DNA from: an uncultured Tenacibaculum sp.
Lineage (GTDB): Bacteria; Bacteroidota; Bacteroidia; Flavobacteriales; Flavobacteriaceae
Assembly (NCBI RefSeq): GCF_947499065.1
Contig: NZ_CANMMT010000007.1
Coordinates: 114,681 to 178,680 of the forward strand
DNA length: 64,000 nt
Direction of reading: 5' to 3'
The position numbers and the translations under genes were made by a program. Position 1 is the stretch's first letter; each line of letters starts with the position of its first letter. Positions 43,255 through 52,770 of the stretch are shown piece after piece. Under the pieces are notes generated by a model, which was given only the letters and a program-made list of their open reading frames with translations, was not told the DNA's origin and ran no database searches.

Positions 43255-44329
43255 CATCATAATAAGCGGAGGAGGAACTGGAGGTCATATATATCCAGCA
43301 ATAGCTATAGCGAATGAAATAAAAGTTCGTTATCCAGAGGCTAATATTTTATTTGTGGGAGCAAGAGATAAAATGGAGATGGAAAAAGTACCGCAAGCAG
43401 GATATGATATAGAAGGATTGTGGATATCTGGAATTCAAAGAAAATTAACAGCTAAAAATTTATTGTTTCCATTTAAGTTGCTAAGTAGTTTGTGGAAAGC
43501 TTATAGAATTATTAGGAGGTTTAAACCTGATGTTGCCATAGGTACAGGGGGGTTTGCAAGTGGGCCAACATTAATGGTGGCTAACAAGAAAGGAATTCCA
43601 ACACTGATACAAGAACAAAATTCGTACCCAGGAATAACGAATAAGTTGTTAAGCAAAAAAGCAGGGAAAATATGTGTGGCATATGAGAATTTAGAACGTT
43701 TTTTTCCTGAAGAAAAAATAATAAAAACAGGGAATCCAGTACGTCAAGATTTACTATTTATACACACAAAGGATGAAGAGGGTAAGGAGTTTTTTGAGTT
43801 AGATTTAAAAAAGAAAACAATCTTAGTACTAGGAGGAAGTTTAGGAGCAAGAAAAATAAATCAGTTAATAGAGGCTAATTTAGAATTCTTTAAAGAGCAA
43901 AAAGTACAATTGATTTGGCAATGTGGTAAGTTGTATTTTGAAGAATATCAAAAATATAATAAGCTAGAGAATGTGCAAGTACATCAATTTTTGAATAGAA
44001 TGGATTTGGCTTATGCAGCGACAGACTTTATTGTTTCAAGAGCAGGAGCAAGTTCAGTTTCAGAATTATGTATTGTAGGGAAGCCAACAATATTTATTCC
44101 TTCTCCTAATGTAGCAGAAGATCATCAAACTAAAAATGCAAAATCGATAGCAGACAAGCATGGTGCAATTTTAGTAAAGGAAAAAGAGTTAGATACATTT
44201 CCAATAGTGTTAGAAACTTTACTAAAAGATGAAGGAAAACAACAAAGCTTAAGTGAAAATATAAATGAGTTAGCATTGCCAAATGCAACAAGTGATATAG
44301 TTAACGAAATAGAAAAATTAATTATTTAG
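43238..44329 (+). CDS. murG: UDP-GlcNAc:lipid I GlcNAc transferase
   Basis: The 363-residue GT-B protein has the N-terminal donor loop [13 protein letters not shown], the conserved [20 protein letters not shown], and the C-terminal [11 protein letters not shown] that binds UDP-GlcNAc. It forms lipid II on the inner face of the inner membrane. Start and stop overlap both neighbours, showing tight coupling. Confidence 0.96.
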   Translation: MKQSINIIISGGGTGGHIYPAIAIANEIKVRYPEANILFVGARDKMEMEKVPQAGYDIEGLWISGIQRKLTAKNLLFPFKLLSSLWKAYRIIRRFKPDVAIGTGGFASGPTLMVANKKGIPTLIQEQNSYPGITNKLLSKKAGKICVAYENLERFFPEEKIIKTGNPVRQDLLFIHTKDEEGKEFFELDLKKKTILVLGGSLGARKINQLIEANLEFFKEQKVQLIWQCGKLYFEEYQKYNKLENVQVHQFLNRMDLAYAATDFIVSRAGASSVSELCIVGKPTIFIPSPNVAEDHQTKNAKSIADKHGAILVKEKELDTFPIVLETLLKDEGKQQSLSENINELALPNATSDIVNEIEKLII

Positions 44330-45681
44330 TGAATTTAAAAACGATACATAACGTTTATTTTATAGGTGTAGGAGGAATAGGAATGAGTGCTATTGCGCGT
44401 TATTTTTCTATGAACGGGAAAAAAGTATGTGGTTATGATAAAACACCGAGTCCAATAACTAAGAAATTAGAAGAGATTGGTGTTGAAATTCATTTTGAAG
44501 ATTCAATTAAAAATATACCTCTTTCTTTTTTAGAGAAAGAAAAAACATTGGTTGTTTATACGCCGGCAATTCCAAAAGATCATGAGGAATTAAGTTATTT
44601 TAAAAATAATGGGTTTGTAATTTTAAAAAGAGCAGAAGTTTTAGGAGAAATTACAAGAAATACCTTTTGTTTAGGAGTGGCTGGAACTCATGGAAAAACA
44701 ACTACATCTTCTATTTTGGGACATATTATGCAGCCAGAAAAGGCAACTTCTTTTTTAGGAGGAATAGCAGAGAATTATAGCTCAAATCTTATTTTAGGAG
44801 AGGATAAAGTTTCAGTGGTAGAAGCAGATGAATTTGATAGATCGTTTTTAAAATTGTCTCCCAATATAGCTTGTGTTACCTCAATGGATGCAGATCATTT
44901 AGATATTTATGGAGAGAATGAAGCATTACAACAATCGTTTAGAGATTTTTCAAACAAAGTATCGGATACTTTAATAGTAGCTAAGGGAATTCCTTTGAAA
45001 GGACTTACGTATGGAGTAAATGAAGAGGCAGATTATAAAGCACATAATGTTAAGGTAGCAGAAGGAAAATATGTTTTTGATGTGCAAACACCAACATCAG
45101 AAATAAAAAATATTGAATTTCATTTGCCAGGAAAGCATAATATGATGAATGCTTTAGCGGCTTTAGCAATGGCAGATGTTTATGGGGTGTCTTTAGAAAA
45201 GATAAAAGAACAGTTAAAGACATTTAAAGGGGTGCAACGAAGGTTTTCGTATAAAATTAAAACTGAAGATTTAGTTTTAATAGATGACTATGCACACCAT
45301 CCAACAGAAATAAAAGCAGTGGAGCATTCGGTAAGAGAAATGTATCCAAAAGATAAAGTATTGGCAGTTTTTCAACCACATTTATTCAGTAGAACAAAAG
45401 ATTTTGCAGATGATTTTGCAGAAGCGCTATCTAAATTTGATGAAGTTTTGTTGTTAGATATATATCCTGCCAGAGAACTACCAATTGAAGGAGTAACATC
45501 GTCATGGTTATTAAATAAAATGAGTTTAAAAAATAAAAAGCTTGTTTCTAAAGAAAAACTGAGTGACGAAATATTGAAATCTGAGTCAAAAATTATAGCA
45601 ATGTTAGGTGCTGGAGATATCGGATTATTGGTTGATGAAGTGAAGGGAAGTTTAGAGAAAAAATACACAAATCAAATATGA
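44329..45681 (+). CDS. murC: UDP-MurNAc:L-alanine ligase
   Basis: A GTG start shares its first base with the murG stop. The 450-residue protein has IGVGGIGMSAIA for the UDP-binding domain, GVAGTHGKTTTSSIL for ATP, EADEFDRSF, and DDYAHHPTEI. It adds the first amino acid to UDP-MurNAc. The end overlaps ftsQ in an ATGA arrangement. Confidence 0.96.
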   Translation: MNLKTIHNVYFIGVGGIGMSAIARYFSMNGKKVCGYDKTPSPITKKLEEIGVEIHFEDSIKNIPLSFLEKEKTLVVYTPAIPKDHEELSYFKNNGFVILKRAEVLGEITRNTFCLGVAGTHGKTTTSSILGHIMQPEKATSFLGGIAENYSSNLILGEDKVSVVEADEFDRSFLKLSPNIACVTSMDADHLDIYGENEALQQSFRDFSNKVSDTLIVAKGIPLKGLTYGVNEEADYKAHNVKVAEGKYVFDVQTPTSEIKNIEFHLPGKHNMMNALAALAMADVYGVSLEKIKEQLKTFKGVQRRFSYKIKTEDLVLIDDYAHHPTEIKAVEHSVREMYPKDKVLAVFQPHLFSRTKDFADDFAEALSKFDEVLLLDIYPARELPIEGVTSSWLLNKMSLKNKKLVSKEKLSDEILKSESKIIAMLGAGDIGLLVDEVKGSLEKKYTNQI

Positions 45682-46418
45682 AAAAAGTAATAACATATTT
45701 ATCTTTTTTCCTCTTGCTGATGTTTTTTGGCTTTTTGTATGGGTTTACTACAGGTAAAAATGGTAGTAAAAAGGTGAAAAATACAGTGGTTGAATTTGAA
45801 GCGGGAGACAATAACTTTTTGACGCACAGTATAGTTGATAAATTGTTAATACAAAATAAAGAATTTGTTAAAAACCAACCGAAAAGAGTGGTAGATTTAC
45901 ATTTTCTAGAAACTAATGTTTTGGCGAACCCGTATGTTGAAAAAGCAACCGTTTTTTTAACAGTTGATGGGGTGTTGAAAACTGTAATAAAACAGCGAAA
46001 ACCAATAGCTCGAATTGTTGATAAGGGTAAGTCCTTTTATGTTGATAAGTTTGGTGTTAAAATACCAATGTCAACCAATTTTTCGGCTAGAGTACCGTTA
46101 GTTTCAGGGATAGGGGAGCCTGAGGATATCAAAGAACTAATAGCGTTAATAAAGGCGATTGAAAGTAACGATTTTTTTTCAAAAGAAATCATTGCAATTC
46201 AAAAAAACGCTCAAAAGGAATATGTATTTACTGTGCGTAGTGGTGATTATAAGATTCTTTTTGGAAAGTTAGAAGATGTAGATATAAAGTTTAAAAAATT
46301 AATGGCTTTTTATAACAAAGCCTTAGTTGATAAAACGATAAAAAAGTATAAGACAATAAATGTAAAATACCACAACCAAGTTGTGTGCACAAAACAAAAT
46401 CAAGATGGAAAACAATAA
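45678..46418 (+). CDS. ftsQ: FtsQ-like cell division protein
   Basis: The 246-residue protein has one N-terminal helix (about 5-22) and a periplasmic part with a POTRA-like stretch and the FtsQ-type segment KTVIKQRKPIARIVDKGKSFYVD. Size, topology and its place between murC and ftsA identify it. It would link early and late divisome parts. Its last 14 nt overlap ftsA. Confidence 0.88.
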   Translation: MKKVITYLSFFLLLMFFGFLYGFTTGKNGSKKVKNTVVEFEAGDNNFLTHSIVDKLLIQNKEFVKNQPKRVVDLHFLETNVLANPYVEKATVFLTVDGVLKTVIKQRKPIARIVDKGKSFYVDKFGVKIPMSTNFSARVPLVSGIGEPEDIKELIALIKAIESNDFFSKEIIAIQKNAQKEYVFTVRSGDYKILFGKLEDVDIKFKKLMAFYNKALVDKTIKKYKTINVKYHNQVVCTKQNQDGKQ

Positions 46419-47742
46419 AATTGCAGTTGGTCTAGATATTGGTACTACCAAAATTGTTGCCATGATTGGTCGTAAAAACGAGTATGGTAAATTAGAGGTT
46501 TTAGGTATAGGTAAAGCCAAAAGTTTAGGTGTAAAACGAGGTGTGGTTAATAATATAACACAAACAATTCAATCAATACAACAAGCTGTTGATGAAGCAC
46601 AAAGTGTTTCTGGTCAACAGATAGAAAATGTTGTAGTAGGTATTGCAGGTCAGCATATTAGAAGTTTGCACCATAGTGATTACATAACTCGTGAAAAATC
46701 GGATGAAGTAATTGATCAAGGAGATATTGAAAACTTGGTTGAGCAAGTACATAAATTAGTAATGCTTCCAGGAGAAGAAATAATTCATGTATTACCTCAG
46801 GAGTTCAAAGTAGATAGTCAACCAGAAATCAAGGAGCCTATCGGAATGTATGGAGGTAGACTAGAAGCAAATTTTCACGTTGTAGTAGGGCAAGTTTCTT
46901 CAATTAGAAATATTGGTCGTTGTGTAAAAAGCGCTGGGTTGAATTTGTCAGACATAACATTAGAGCCGTTAGCATCAGCATCAGCAGTGTTAAGTCAAGA
47001 AGAAAAAGAAGCTGGAGTAGCTTTAATTGATATAGGTGGTGGAACAACAGACTTAGCAATATTTAAAGATGGGATTATTCGTCATACGGCAGTAATTCCT
47101 TTTGGAGGTAATGTTATAACCGAAGATATAAAAGAAGGTTGTTCAATTATTGAAAAACAAGCTGAGTTACTAAAAATAAAGTTTGGTTCAGCTTGGCCAG
47201 GAGAAAATAAAGAAACAGAAATTGTTTCAATTCCAGGTTTAAGAGGAAGAGAACCAAAAGAGATAACCCTTAAAAATTTATCTAAAATAATACATGCAAG
47301 AGTACAAGAAATTATAGAGCATGTATATTTAGAAATAAAGAATTATGGGCACGAAACTCAAAAAGGAAAGCTAATTGCAGGAATAGTTTTAACAGGAGGT
47401 GGTTCTCAGTTAAAACATTTACGACAATTAGTTGAATATATTACAGGAATGGATGTTCGTATTGGTTATCCAAATGAGCATTTAGCAGGAGATTCAGATG
47501 AAGTATTGTCAAGTCCATCATATGCAACAGCCGTTGGTTTGTTAATGGAAGGATTACATAAAGAAGAGTCTTGTGAAGTAGAAGAAATTGTTGAAGAACC
47601 AATTGAAGAAATAGAGCCAGAGGCCATTGAAGAGAAAGAGGTTTTACAACAAGAGGTAGAGCAAAGAACAAAAGAAAAGTCTAAGTCGTTTTTTGAAAAA
47701 TTTACTGAAAGATTCAAAGAATTTTTAGATAACGCAGAATAG
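46405..47742 (+). CDS. ftsA: Cell division protein FtsA
   Basis: The ATG at 46405 gives a 445-residue actin-fold protein starting IAVGLDIGTTKIVAMIG. The phosphate 2 motif is IDIGGGTTDLAI and the adenosine motif IVLTGGGSQL. A charged, Glu-rich linker precedes an amphipathic C-terminal helix (SFFEKFTERFKEFLDN), which should bind the membrane. It anchors FtsZ filaments. Confidence 0.96.
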   Translation: MENNKIAVGLDIGTTKIVAMIGRKNEYGKLEVLGIGKAKSLGVKRGVVNNITQTIQSIQQAVDEAQSVSGQQIENVVVGIAGQHIRSLHHSDYITREKSDEVIDQGDIENLVEQVHKLVMLPGEEIIHVLPQEFKVDSQPEIKEPIGMYGGRLEANFHVVVGQVSSIRNIGRCVKSAGLNLSDITLEPLASASAVLSQEEKEAGVALIDIGGGTTDLAIFKDGIIRHTAVIPFGGNVITEDIKEGCSIIEKQAELLKIKFGSAWPGENKETEIVSIPGLRGREPKEITLKNLSKIIHARVQEIIEHVYLEIKNYGHETQKGKLIAGIVLTGGGSQLKHLRQLVEYITGMDVRIGYPNEHLAGDSDEVLSSPSYATAVGLLMEGLHKEESCEVEEIVEEPIEEIEPEAIEEKEVLQQEVEQRTKEKSKSFFEKFTERFKEFLDNAE

Positions 47743-47831
47743 ACAAATTAAAATAAATAATAAAAATTACTCCTATTTATCCCCTAAAGAGGAGCGTAAA
47801 ATGAATATGAATTAATAAAAGAAAAGTTATT

Positions 47832-49706
47832 ATGAGCACAGAATTCAATAACATTTCATTCGACATGCCGAAAACACAATCGAATGCCATTAAAGTAATT
47901 GGTGTTGGTGGGGGAGGAAGTAATGCAGTAAACCACATGTATAGTAAACAAATTCACGGAGTAGATTTCGTAATTTGTAATACTGATGCACAAGCACTAG
48001 AAAATAGTCCAATACCTAACAAAGTTCAGTTAGGAGCTCACTTAACTTCAGGGTTAGGAGCAGGGGCAAATCCAGAGGTTGGAGCACAAGCAGCAGCTGA
48101 GAGTATACAAGAAATTCAGCAAATGTTAAGTACACATACTAAGATGGTTTTTATAACTGCTGGTATGGGAGGTGGTACTGGAACTGGAGCAGCTCCTATT
48201 ATTGCTAAAATAGCAAAAGATATGGATATTTTAACGGTAGGAATCGTTACAATGCCATTTCAGTTTGAAGGAAGAATGCGCTCAAAACAAGCTCAGAAAG
48301 GAATTGATGAATTACGTGATAATGTAGATTCATTAATTGTAATTAATAACAATAAATTACGTGAGGTTTATGGTAATTTAGGTTTCAAAGCAGGTTTTTC
48401 AAAAGCTGATGAAGTTTTAGCTACGGCAGCAAAAGGTATTGCGGAAGTAATTACACATCACTATAAACAAAATATCGATTTACATGATGCTAAAACGGTA
48501 TTGTCAAACAGTGGTACTGCTATTATGGGATCAGCAAAAGAAGCAGGAGCTAATCGTGCTAAAAATGCAATAGTAAAAGCTTTAGATTCACCATTATTAA
48601 ACGACAATAAAATTACTGGTGCTAAGAATGTATTGTTGTTAATAGTTTCAGGAGCAAATGAAGTAACTTTAGATGAGATAGGAGAAATTAATGACTATAT
48701 ACAAACTGAGGCAGGTTATGATGCTAATATCATTATGGGTATTGGAGAAGATGAAACCTTAGAAGATGGTATAGCTGTTACTATTGTGGCTACTGGTTTT
48801 ACGGCAGATCAGCAAGGAACAATAACAAATACTGAGGTAAAGAAAATTGTTCATACTTTAGAAGATGAGCAAAAAGCAACTTATAGTTTTGGAGAAAAGA
48901 AAATAGAAACAGCTCCTAGTATAGACGAACCTTTAACTGTTAAGCCTAAAAATGAAAAGGTAGTACATGTTTTAGAGGAGGAGGAAGAAAAAACACCAAA
49001 GTTTAACTTAATTCCTACAACTGATGTAATTAAAAATATCGATGTAGTGTATGATGAAATTGCTTTGGAATCAGTTTCTGAAGATGATTTTATCATTACG
49101 AATATAACAGAGCAAAAAGTTGAGAAGAAAGAGGTAAAACAACAACCAATTCAACAAGATCTATTATTCGATTTGCCTTTAAATTCGTATGAAGAAGTTA
49201 CGCCTAACACTCGCTTAGTTGAAACTACAAAAGAAATCGAAAACATTGATGTAGTTGCTGAGAATGTGAAACCACAAACACATCAAATAGAGAAGCGTTA
49301 TGTTTTAGATGATTTTGATGTACAGCCAACTATAGGAAAAAGCTCAACTCCTATTATAAAAGAAGAAGTAGAAGAGGAGTTACAATTTGAAGTTACGAGT
49401 AAAGTTCAGGAAAAAGTTAACGAAATAGAGACAACTAGTGAAGAGGTTTCTCCCTTAAGTTTAACAATTTCTGAATTACAAAAGAGAGCTCAGGAGAGAC
49501 GTGAGAAGATGAAAGGCTTCAACTATAAGTTCAACGATCAGGTAAGTAAGAATATCGATGATATTGAAAAACAGCCAGCATACAAAAGGTTAGGTGTAGA
49601 TATTGATTCTGGTTCAGATATCAGTAAGTCAGATACAGCTTTAAATACTGATAATAATGATTTATCACGTACCAATAATTCATTTTTACACGATAACGTA
49701 GATTAA
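47832..49706 (+). CDS. ftsZ: Cell division GTPase FtsZ with long C-terminal linker
   Basis: The 624-residue protein has a complete tubulin-like domain in the first 330 residues: [12 protein letters not shown], the signature [10 protein letters not shown], and the T7 loop [10 protein letters not shown] region and beyond. A disordered acidic linker of about 240 residues follows, much longer than in E. coli (383 residues in total). A short conserved segment near 585-592 ([11 protein letters not shown]) probably binds FtsA. It forms the division ring. Confidence 0.96.
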   Translation: MSTEFNNISFDMPKTQSNAIKVIGVGGGGSNAVNHMYSKQIHGVDFVICNTDAQALENSPIPNKVQLGAHLTSGLGAGANPEVGAQAAAESIQEIQQMLSTHTKMVFITAGMGGGTGTGAAPIIAKIAKDMDILTVGIVTMPFQFEGRMRSKQAQKGIDELRDNVDSLIVINNNKLREVYGNLGFKAGFSKADEVLATAAKGIAEVITHHYKQNIDLHDAKTVLSNSGTAIMGSAKEAGANRAKNAIVKALDSPLLNDNKITGAKNVLLLIVSGANEVTLDEIGEINDYIQTEAGYDANIIMGIGEDETLEDGIAVTIVATGFTADQQGTITNTEVKKIVHTLEDEQKATYSFGEKKIETAPSIDEPLTVKPKNEKVVHVLEEEEEKTPKFNLIPTTDVIKNIDVVYDEIALESVSEDDFIITNITEQKVEKKEVKQQPIQQDLLFDLPLNSYEEVTPNTRLVETTKEIENIDVVAENVKPQTHQIEKRYVLDDFDVQPTIGKSSTPIIKEEVEEELQFEVTSKVQEKVNEIETTSEEVSPLSLTISELQKRAQERREKMKGFNYKFNDQVSKNIDDIEKQPAYKRLGVDIDSGSDISKSDTALNTDNNDLSRTNNSFLHDNVD

Positions 49707-49729
49707 TTAAATAATAAAATATATTTTTA

Positions 49730-49757
49730 AATTCCCGATTTTTTCGGGAATTTTTTA
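49730..49757 (+). terminator. Terminator after ftsZ
   Basis: AATTCCCGA and TCGGGAATT surround a T-loop and are followed by a T-run. It ends the dcw cluster 24 nt after ftsZ and separates yqeY. Confidence 0.9.
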
Positions 49758-49775
49758 ATACTAAAAATAATAACT

Positions 49776-50222
49776 ATGAGTTTGCAAAAGCAAGTAATGG
49801 ATAAAATGAAAGAAGCTATGAAATCTAAAGATACAGTAGCTTTAACAGCTTTAAGAGCATTAAAGTCAGCTTTTATGTTAGCTAAAACCGAATCTGGCGC
49901 TGGTGATCTTTCAGAAGCTGAAGAATTAAAAATTATACAAAAACAAGTAAAACAACGAAAAGATAGTGCTGCTGTTTTTTCAGAGCAAGGTAGAGAAGAT
50001 TTAGCTGAACCAGAATTAGCTGAAGCAGCAATATTAGAGCAGTTTTTACCTGAAGCACTTTCGGAAGAAGAGATAGAGAAAGTTGTAAAAGAAACAATTG
50101 AAAAAGTCGGAGCTGAAGGAATGAAAGATATGGGTAAAGTAATGGGGATTGTTTCAAAACAATTAGCTGGACAAGCTGATGGGAAAATAATTTCAACTAT
50201 AGTCCGTAAAAATTTAGGATAA
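49776..50222 (+). CDS. yqeY: GatB/YqeY domain protein
   Basis: The 148-residue protein matches the YqeY family: ALRALKSAFMLAKTE, IQKQVKQRKDSAAVF, and EQFLPEALSEEEI. The domain is the tRNA-binding tail module of the GatB amidotransferase subunit, here free-standing. Its function is not settled. It begins after the ftsZ terminator and is 7 nt from tRNA-Arg. Confidence 0.9.
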   Translation: MSLQKQVMDKMKEAMKSKDTVALTALRALKSAFMLAKTESGAGDLSEAEELKIIQKQVKQRKDSAAVFSEQGREDLAEPELAEAAILEQFLPEALSEEEIEKVVKETIEKVGAEGMKDMGKVMGIVSKQLAGQADGKIISTIVRKNLG

Positions 50223-50229
50223 CTAAATG

Positions 50230-50303
50230 GGCCCAGTAGTTCAACTGGATAGAATATCAGATTTCGGCTCTGACGGTTAGAGGTTCGAATCCTCTCTGGG
50301 TCA
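50230..50303 (+). tRNA. tRNA-Arg (anticodon TCG)
   Basis: A full cloverleaf is visible: acceptor GGCCCAG with CTGGGTC, anticodon stem TCAGA/TCTGA with loop TTTCGGC (anticodon TCG), and T-arm AGAGG-TTCGAAT-CCTCT. No CCA is encoded. Confidence 0.93.
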
Positions 50304-50310
50304 CAAAATA

Positions 50311-50343
50311 AAAAGCAGTAGAAGTTGTTCTACTGCTTTTTTT
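50311..50343 (+). terminator. Terminator after tRNA-Arg
   Basis: AAAAGCAGTAGAA and TTCTACTGCTTTT enclose GTTG and run into T residues, 7 nt after the tRNA. Confidence 0.9.
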
Positions 50344-50411
50344 AGGGAAAAAGAAAAAGGGGTACACTCTCTTTTGAGTGAGCAATAAAAGTATAAAACA
50401 AGTATTTTAAA

Positions 50412-50449
50412 TTATGTAACATTTGTTACATAAGAGATGTTTATTTTTG
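50412..50449 (+). promoter_or_regulatory. Crp/Fnr-type palindrome and promoter of the MtfA-like gene
   Basis: TTATGTAAC-ATTT-GTTACATAA (50412-50433) is a perfect 9-4-9 inverted repeat of the size bound by Crp/Fnr dimers. It is followed by TATTTTTG (50442-50449) as -7 element. The predicted transcription start is at or next to the ATG at 50455. The convergent Crp/Fnr gene is a candidate binder. Confidence 0.55.
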
Positions 50450-50454
50450 ATGAT

Positions 50455-51264
50455 ATGAAATATTTTTCAATAATAAAATTCACAGGAGTTTTCCTAAGTT
50501 TCTTAGGGGTAGGGATAAATATTGTAGAAAGAATTTATGTTACTGTTTTTAATAAGCCAATTTTTGTACATTTTTATTTAGTAAAGAAAAAACTTCCGAA
50601 GAAAAAGAAAGCTTTTTTAGTAGAGAATGTGTCTTTTTATGCTAGACTTAATAAAAAGGAAAAAGAATATTTTGAGCATAGGTTAGTACATTTTTTTAGA
50701 GAGTATGATTTTATAGAAAGAGGAGATATAGAGTTAACACCAGAGATTAAAGTTTTGATAGCATCTTCTTATGTAAAATTGACTTTTGGTATGAGAAGAT
50801 ACATAACCACAACTTTCGATAAGATTATAATCTATCCTAAAAGTTTTTATTCACTATCAACAAAAAAATATCATAAAGGAGAATTCAATCCTCGATTTAA
50901 AACAATAGCTTTTTCATGGGAAGATTTTTTGTTAGGAGAAATTATTGTAAATGATAATTTAAACTTAGGAATTCATGAGTTTGCACATGCATTAACTTTT
51001 CATGGAAGCAAATCGAAAGATGTAAGTGCAAAAATATTCTATAAAGTATTTGTAGAAATAGTAAGTTTTATGAATGATAAAAGTAATGTAGAACTTATAA
51101 AAAAATCTAATTATTTTAGAGATTACGCCTTTACAAATAAATTAGAGTTTGTATCAGTAATTATGGAGCATTTTTTTGAAACACCGGAAGATTTACAAAA
51201 AAAATTTCCGGTGTTATATAAGAAAATTAAAATAATGTTGAATTATAAGTATATCAACTTATAA
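50455..51264 (+). CDS. MtfA-like zinc peptidase family protein
   Basis: The ATG at 50455 (an in-frame one exists at 50437, inside the -7 element) gives 269 residues. One N-terminal membrane segment is present, then a segment ARLNKKEKEYFEHRLVHFF typical of MtfA/YeeI and the zinc motif GIHEFAHAL (HExxH form). MtfA of E. coli is a zinc aminopeptidase that binds the Mlc repressor; here the membrane anchor differs. The end overlaps the convergent Crp-type gene by 6 nt. Confidence 0.75.
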   Translation: MKYFSIIKFTGVFLSFLGVGINIVERIYVTVFNKPIFVHFYLVKKKLPKKKKAFLVENVSFYARLNKKEKEYFEHRLVHFFREYDFIERGDIELTPEIKVLIASSYVKLTFGMRRYITTTFDKIIIYPKSFYSLSTKKYHKGEFNPRFKTIAFSWEDFLLGEIIVNDNLNLGIHEFAHALTFHGSKSKDVSAKIFYKVFVEIVSFMNDKSNVELIKKSNYFRDYAFTNKLEFVSVIMEHFFETPEDLQKKFPVLYKKIKIMLNYKYINL

Positions 51265-51909
51265 TTCTAATATTTTTATTTGATTACGGTGTAATTCTAT
51301 TTTTTCTTGTTTTTCAAGAGCTTTTAATAAACGAGAAATAACAACTCTAGAAGTATGTAAGTCATTAGCAATTTGTTGATGTGTAGAAGATATAACTACA
51401 TTGTTGGTAACCATTGCTTTGTCCTTAAGATATTTGTATAATCGATCGTGCATGTTTAAAAAAGCAATAGAATCAACTGCTTCAATAAATTCATTAAGTC
51501 GTGAATGATAACTTTGTAAAATATATTCCTGCCAGCTTTTGTATTTACTAAGCCATTCAGACATTTTATTTTTAGGTATCATCAATAGTTTGATATCTGT
51601 TTCAGCTACAGCTTTAATTTTACTTTTAGTTTCTCCCATACAACAAGAAAGCGTCATAGCACAAGTATCACCTTTTTCTATATAATATAGCACAAGTTCA
51701 TCACCGTCTTTATCTTCTCTTAATATCTTAATGGCACCGCTAATTATTAAGGGAATAGAAACCATATAACTATCAACATCAATAATAATAGTATTGGCTT
51801 CAAATTCTTTGTAAACAGCTAAATTTGAGATTTCATTAATTAATTCATCTTCAAATATGTATCCGTAGTGTTTTTTTAAATCTAGTATCAATTTTGTCTT
51901 TGTTTTCAA
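51259..51909 (-). CDS. Crp/Fnr-family transcriptional regulator
   Basis: The 216-residue protein has a cNMP-binding-like beta-roll (VSIPLIISGAIKILREDKDGDELVLYYIEKGDTCAMTL, described in parts) and a full C-terminal HTH with STHQQIANDLHTSRVVISRLL. A Cys pair (SCCMG near residue 82-86) follows the beta-roll, but no N-terminal FNR cluster is present. The divergent gene encodes a CBS-domain protein, and a TGAT-N4-ATCA palindrome lies between them, so it may control both. Confidence 0.88.
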   Translation of the reverse strand: MKTKTKLILDLKKHYGYIFEDELINEISNLAVYKEFEANTIIIDVDSYMVSIPLIISGAIKILREDKDGDELVLYYIEKGDTCAMTLSCCMGETKSKIKAVAETDIKLLMIPKNKMSEWLSKYKSWQEYILQSYHSRLNEFIEAVDSIAFLNMHDRLYKYLKDKAMVTNNVVISSTHQQIANDLHTSRVVISRLLKALEKQEKIELHRNQIKILEL

Positions 51910-51943
51910 GGGATAATTTACAAAGAAATAAAATAAAATGATA

Positions 51944-51955
51944 TGATTTTAATCA
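51944..51955. promoter_or_regulatory. FNR/Crp-type half-site palindrome
   Basis: TGAT-TTTA-ATCA lies in the divergent spacer between the Crp-type and CBS genes. It matches the core of an FNR-type box. Confidence 0.45.
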
Positions 51956-52017
51956 GTTTTTCTGAGGGATTTATTTCTGAAATTTGATATAGAAATTAAT
52001 AATAAAATCATATAAAA

Positions 52018-52437
52018 ATGAAAAAAAGAACGCCAGTATCAGTTATTATGAGTAAAAATGTAATTACGTTAAGTAGTAGAGATGATTTATTACGTGCTGA
52101 AGAATTATTTAAAAAAGAACGTATAAGACATATTCCTGTAGTAACTGGTTCAGAAATAAAAGGAATGTTAAGTTATACAGATTTACTAAGAATTAGCTTT
52201 GCCGACGCTATAAATGATGATGAAACAGATGTTGATACAGTAGTATATAACATGTTTACTATTGATCAAGTAATGGCTAAAAATTTAGTAACGGTTAGCT
52301 CATCAACAACAATTAAAGAAGTAGCAGAGATTTTATCTAAAAAAGAGTTTCATGCATTACCGGTGGTTGATGAAGGTAAATTAGTTGGGATTGTTACCAC
52401 TACTGATTTGATTTATTACCTGTTAGAACAATTTTAA
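52018..52437 (+). CDS. CBS-domain-pair protein
   Basis: The 139-residue protein consists of two CBS domains: VSVIMSKNVITLSSRDDLL with RIRHIPVV, and IDQVMAKNLVTVSSSTTIK with EFHALPVVDEG. Free-standing CBS pairs bind adenine nucleotides and act as energy or stress sensors. It is divergent from a Crp-type regulator, a pairing seen in other Bacteroidota. Confidence 0.88.
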   Translation: MKKRTPVSVIMSKNVITLSSRDDLLRAEELFKKERIRHIPVVTGSEIKGMLSYTDLLRISFADAINDDETDVDTVVYNMFTIDQVMAKNLVTVSSSTTIKEVAEILSKKEFHALPVVDEGKLVGIVTTTDLIYYLLEQF

Positions 52438-52498
52438 AAGTAAGGAATATCCTTACTTATATTACGGTTTTTTTGAGTCAGGCTTGTTTTTAATAATT

Positions 52499-52506
52499 TA
52501 TTTTTG
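52499..52506 (+). promoter_or_regulatory. -7 element of the double-glycine peptide gene
   Basis: TATTTTTG matches TAnnTTTG, with a possible TTG at 52473-52475 (23-nt spacing). The ATG is 20 nt further, so the peptide gene has its own promoter. Confidence 0.45.
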
Positions 52507-52526
52507 AGAAAATAAAATACTTTATT

Positions 52527-52682
52527 ATGTTAAAAAACTTATCAAACTTAGGTTCAGTTTTAAATAAATCAGAACAAAAATCTATTAAAGGAGGTTGGAT
52601 TTATATTATGTGTTTAACATGTGAGCCTCTTCCAGATGGTTATGTTTGTATGAATAAGCCTTTTTGTGGTGATCCAACTTAA
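52527..52682 (+). CDS. Double-glycine leader peptide (bacteriocin/RiPP-like precursor)
   Basis: A 51-codon ORF begins MLKNLSNLGSVLNKSEQKS and has KGG at residues 21-23, the pattern of flavobacterial double-glycine (ComC/bacteriocin-type) leaders. Cleavage after GG would release a 28-residue peptide, WIYIMCLTCEPLPDGYVC followed by MNKPFCGDPT, with four cysteines. It has its own promoter and a strong terminator. No C39-peptidase exporter or modifying enzyme lies in the window, so it would be processed in trans. Function may be antimicrobial or signalling; this is inferred from leader type only. Confidence 0.75.
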   Translation: MLKNLSNLGSVLNKSEQKSIKGGWIYIMCLTCEPLPDGYVCMNKPFCGDPT

Positions 52683-52693
52683 AAAAGATAAAA

Positions 52694-52757
52694 TCTACTA
52701 TTTTTAAGGTTTTAGTAGAGAAAATTAAAGGCAATTTTAGTTAATAAAATTGCCTTT
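52694..52757 (+). terminator. Terminator region after the double-glycine peptide gene
   Basis: TCTACTA/TAGTAGA (52694-52700 with 52713-52719) is followed by a stronger hairpin AAAGGCAATTTT/AAAATTGCCTTT (52728-52739 with 52746-52757) and a T-rich flank. Confidence 0.8.
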
Positions 52758-52770
52758 ATATATTTTAAAC

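Noticed and set aside
47769..47795. Small CTCCT/AGGAG hairpin and a four-codon ORF ahead of ftsZ, with CCCC that might pair with the G-loop RNAs
   Set aside because: The stem is short, and only about four bases could pair with the RNA loops, which is not enough to claim a target.
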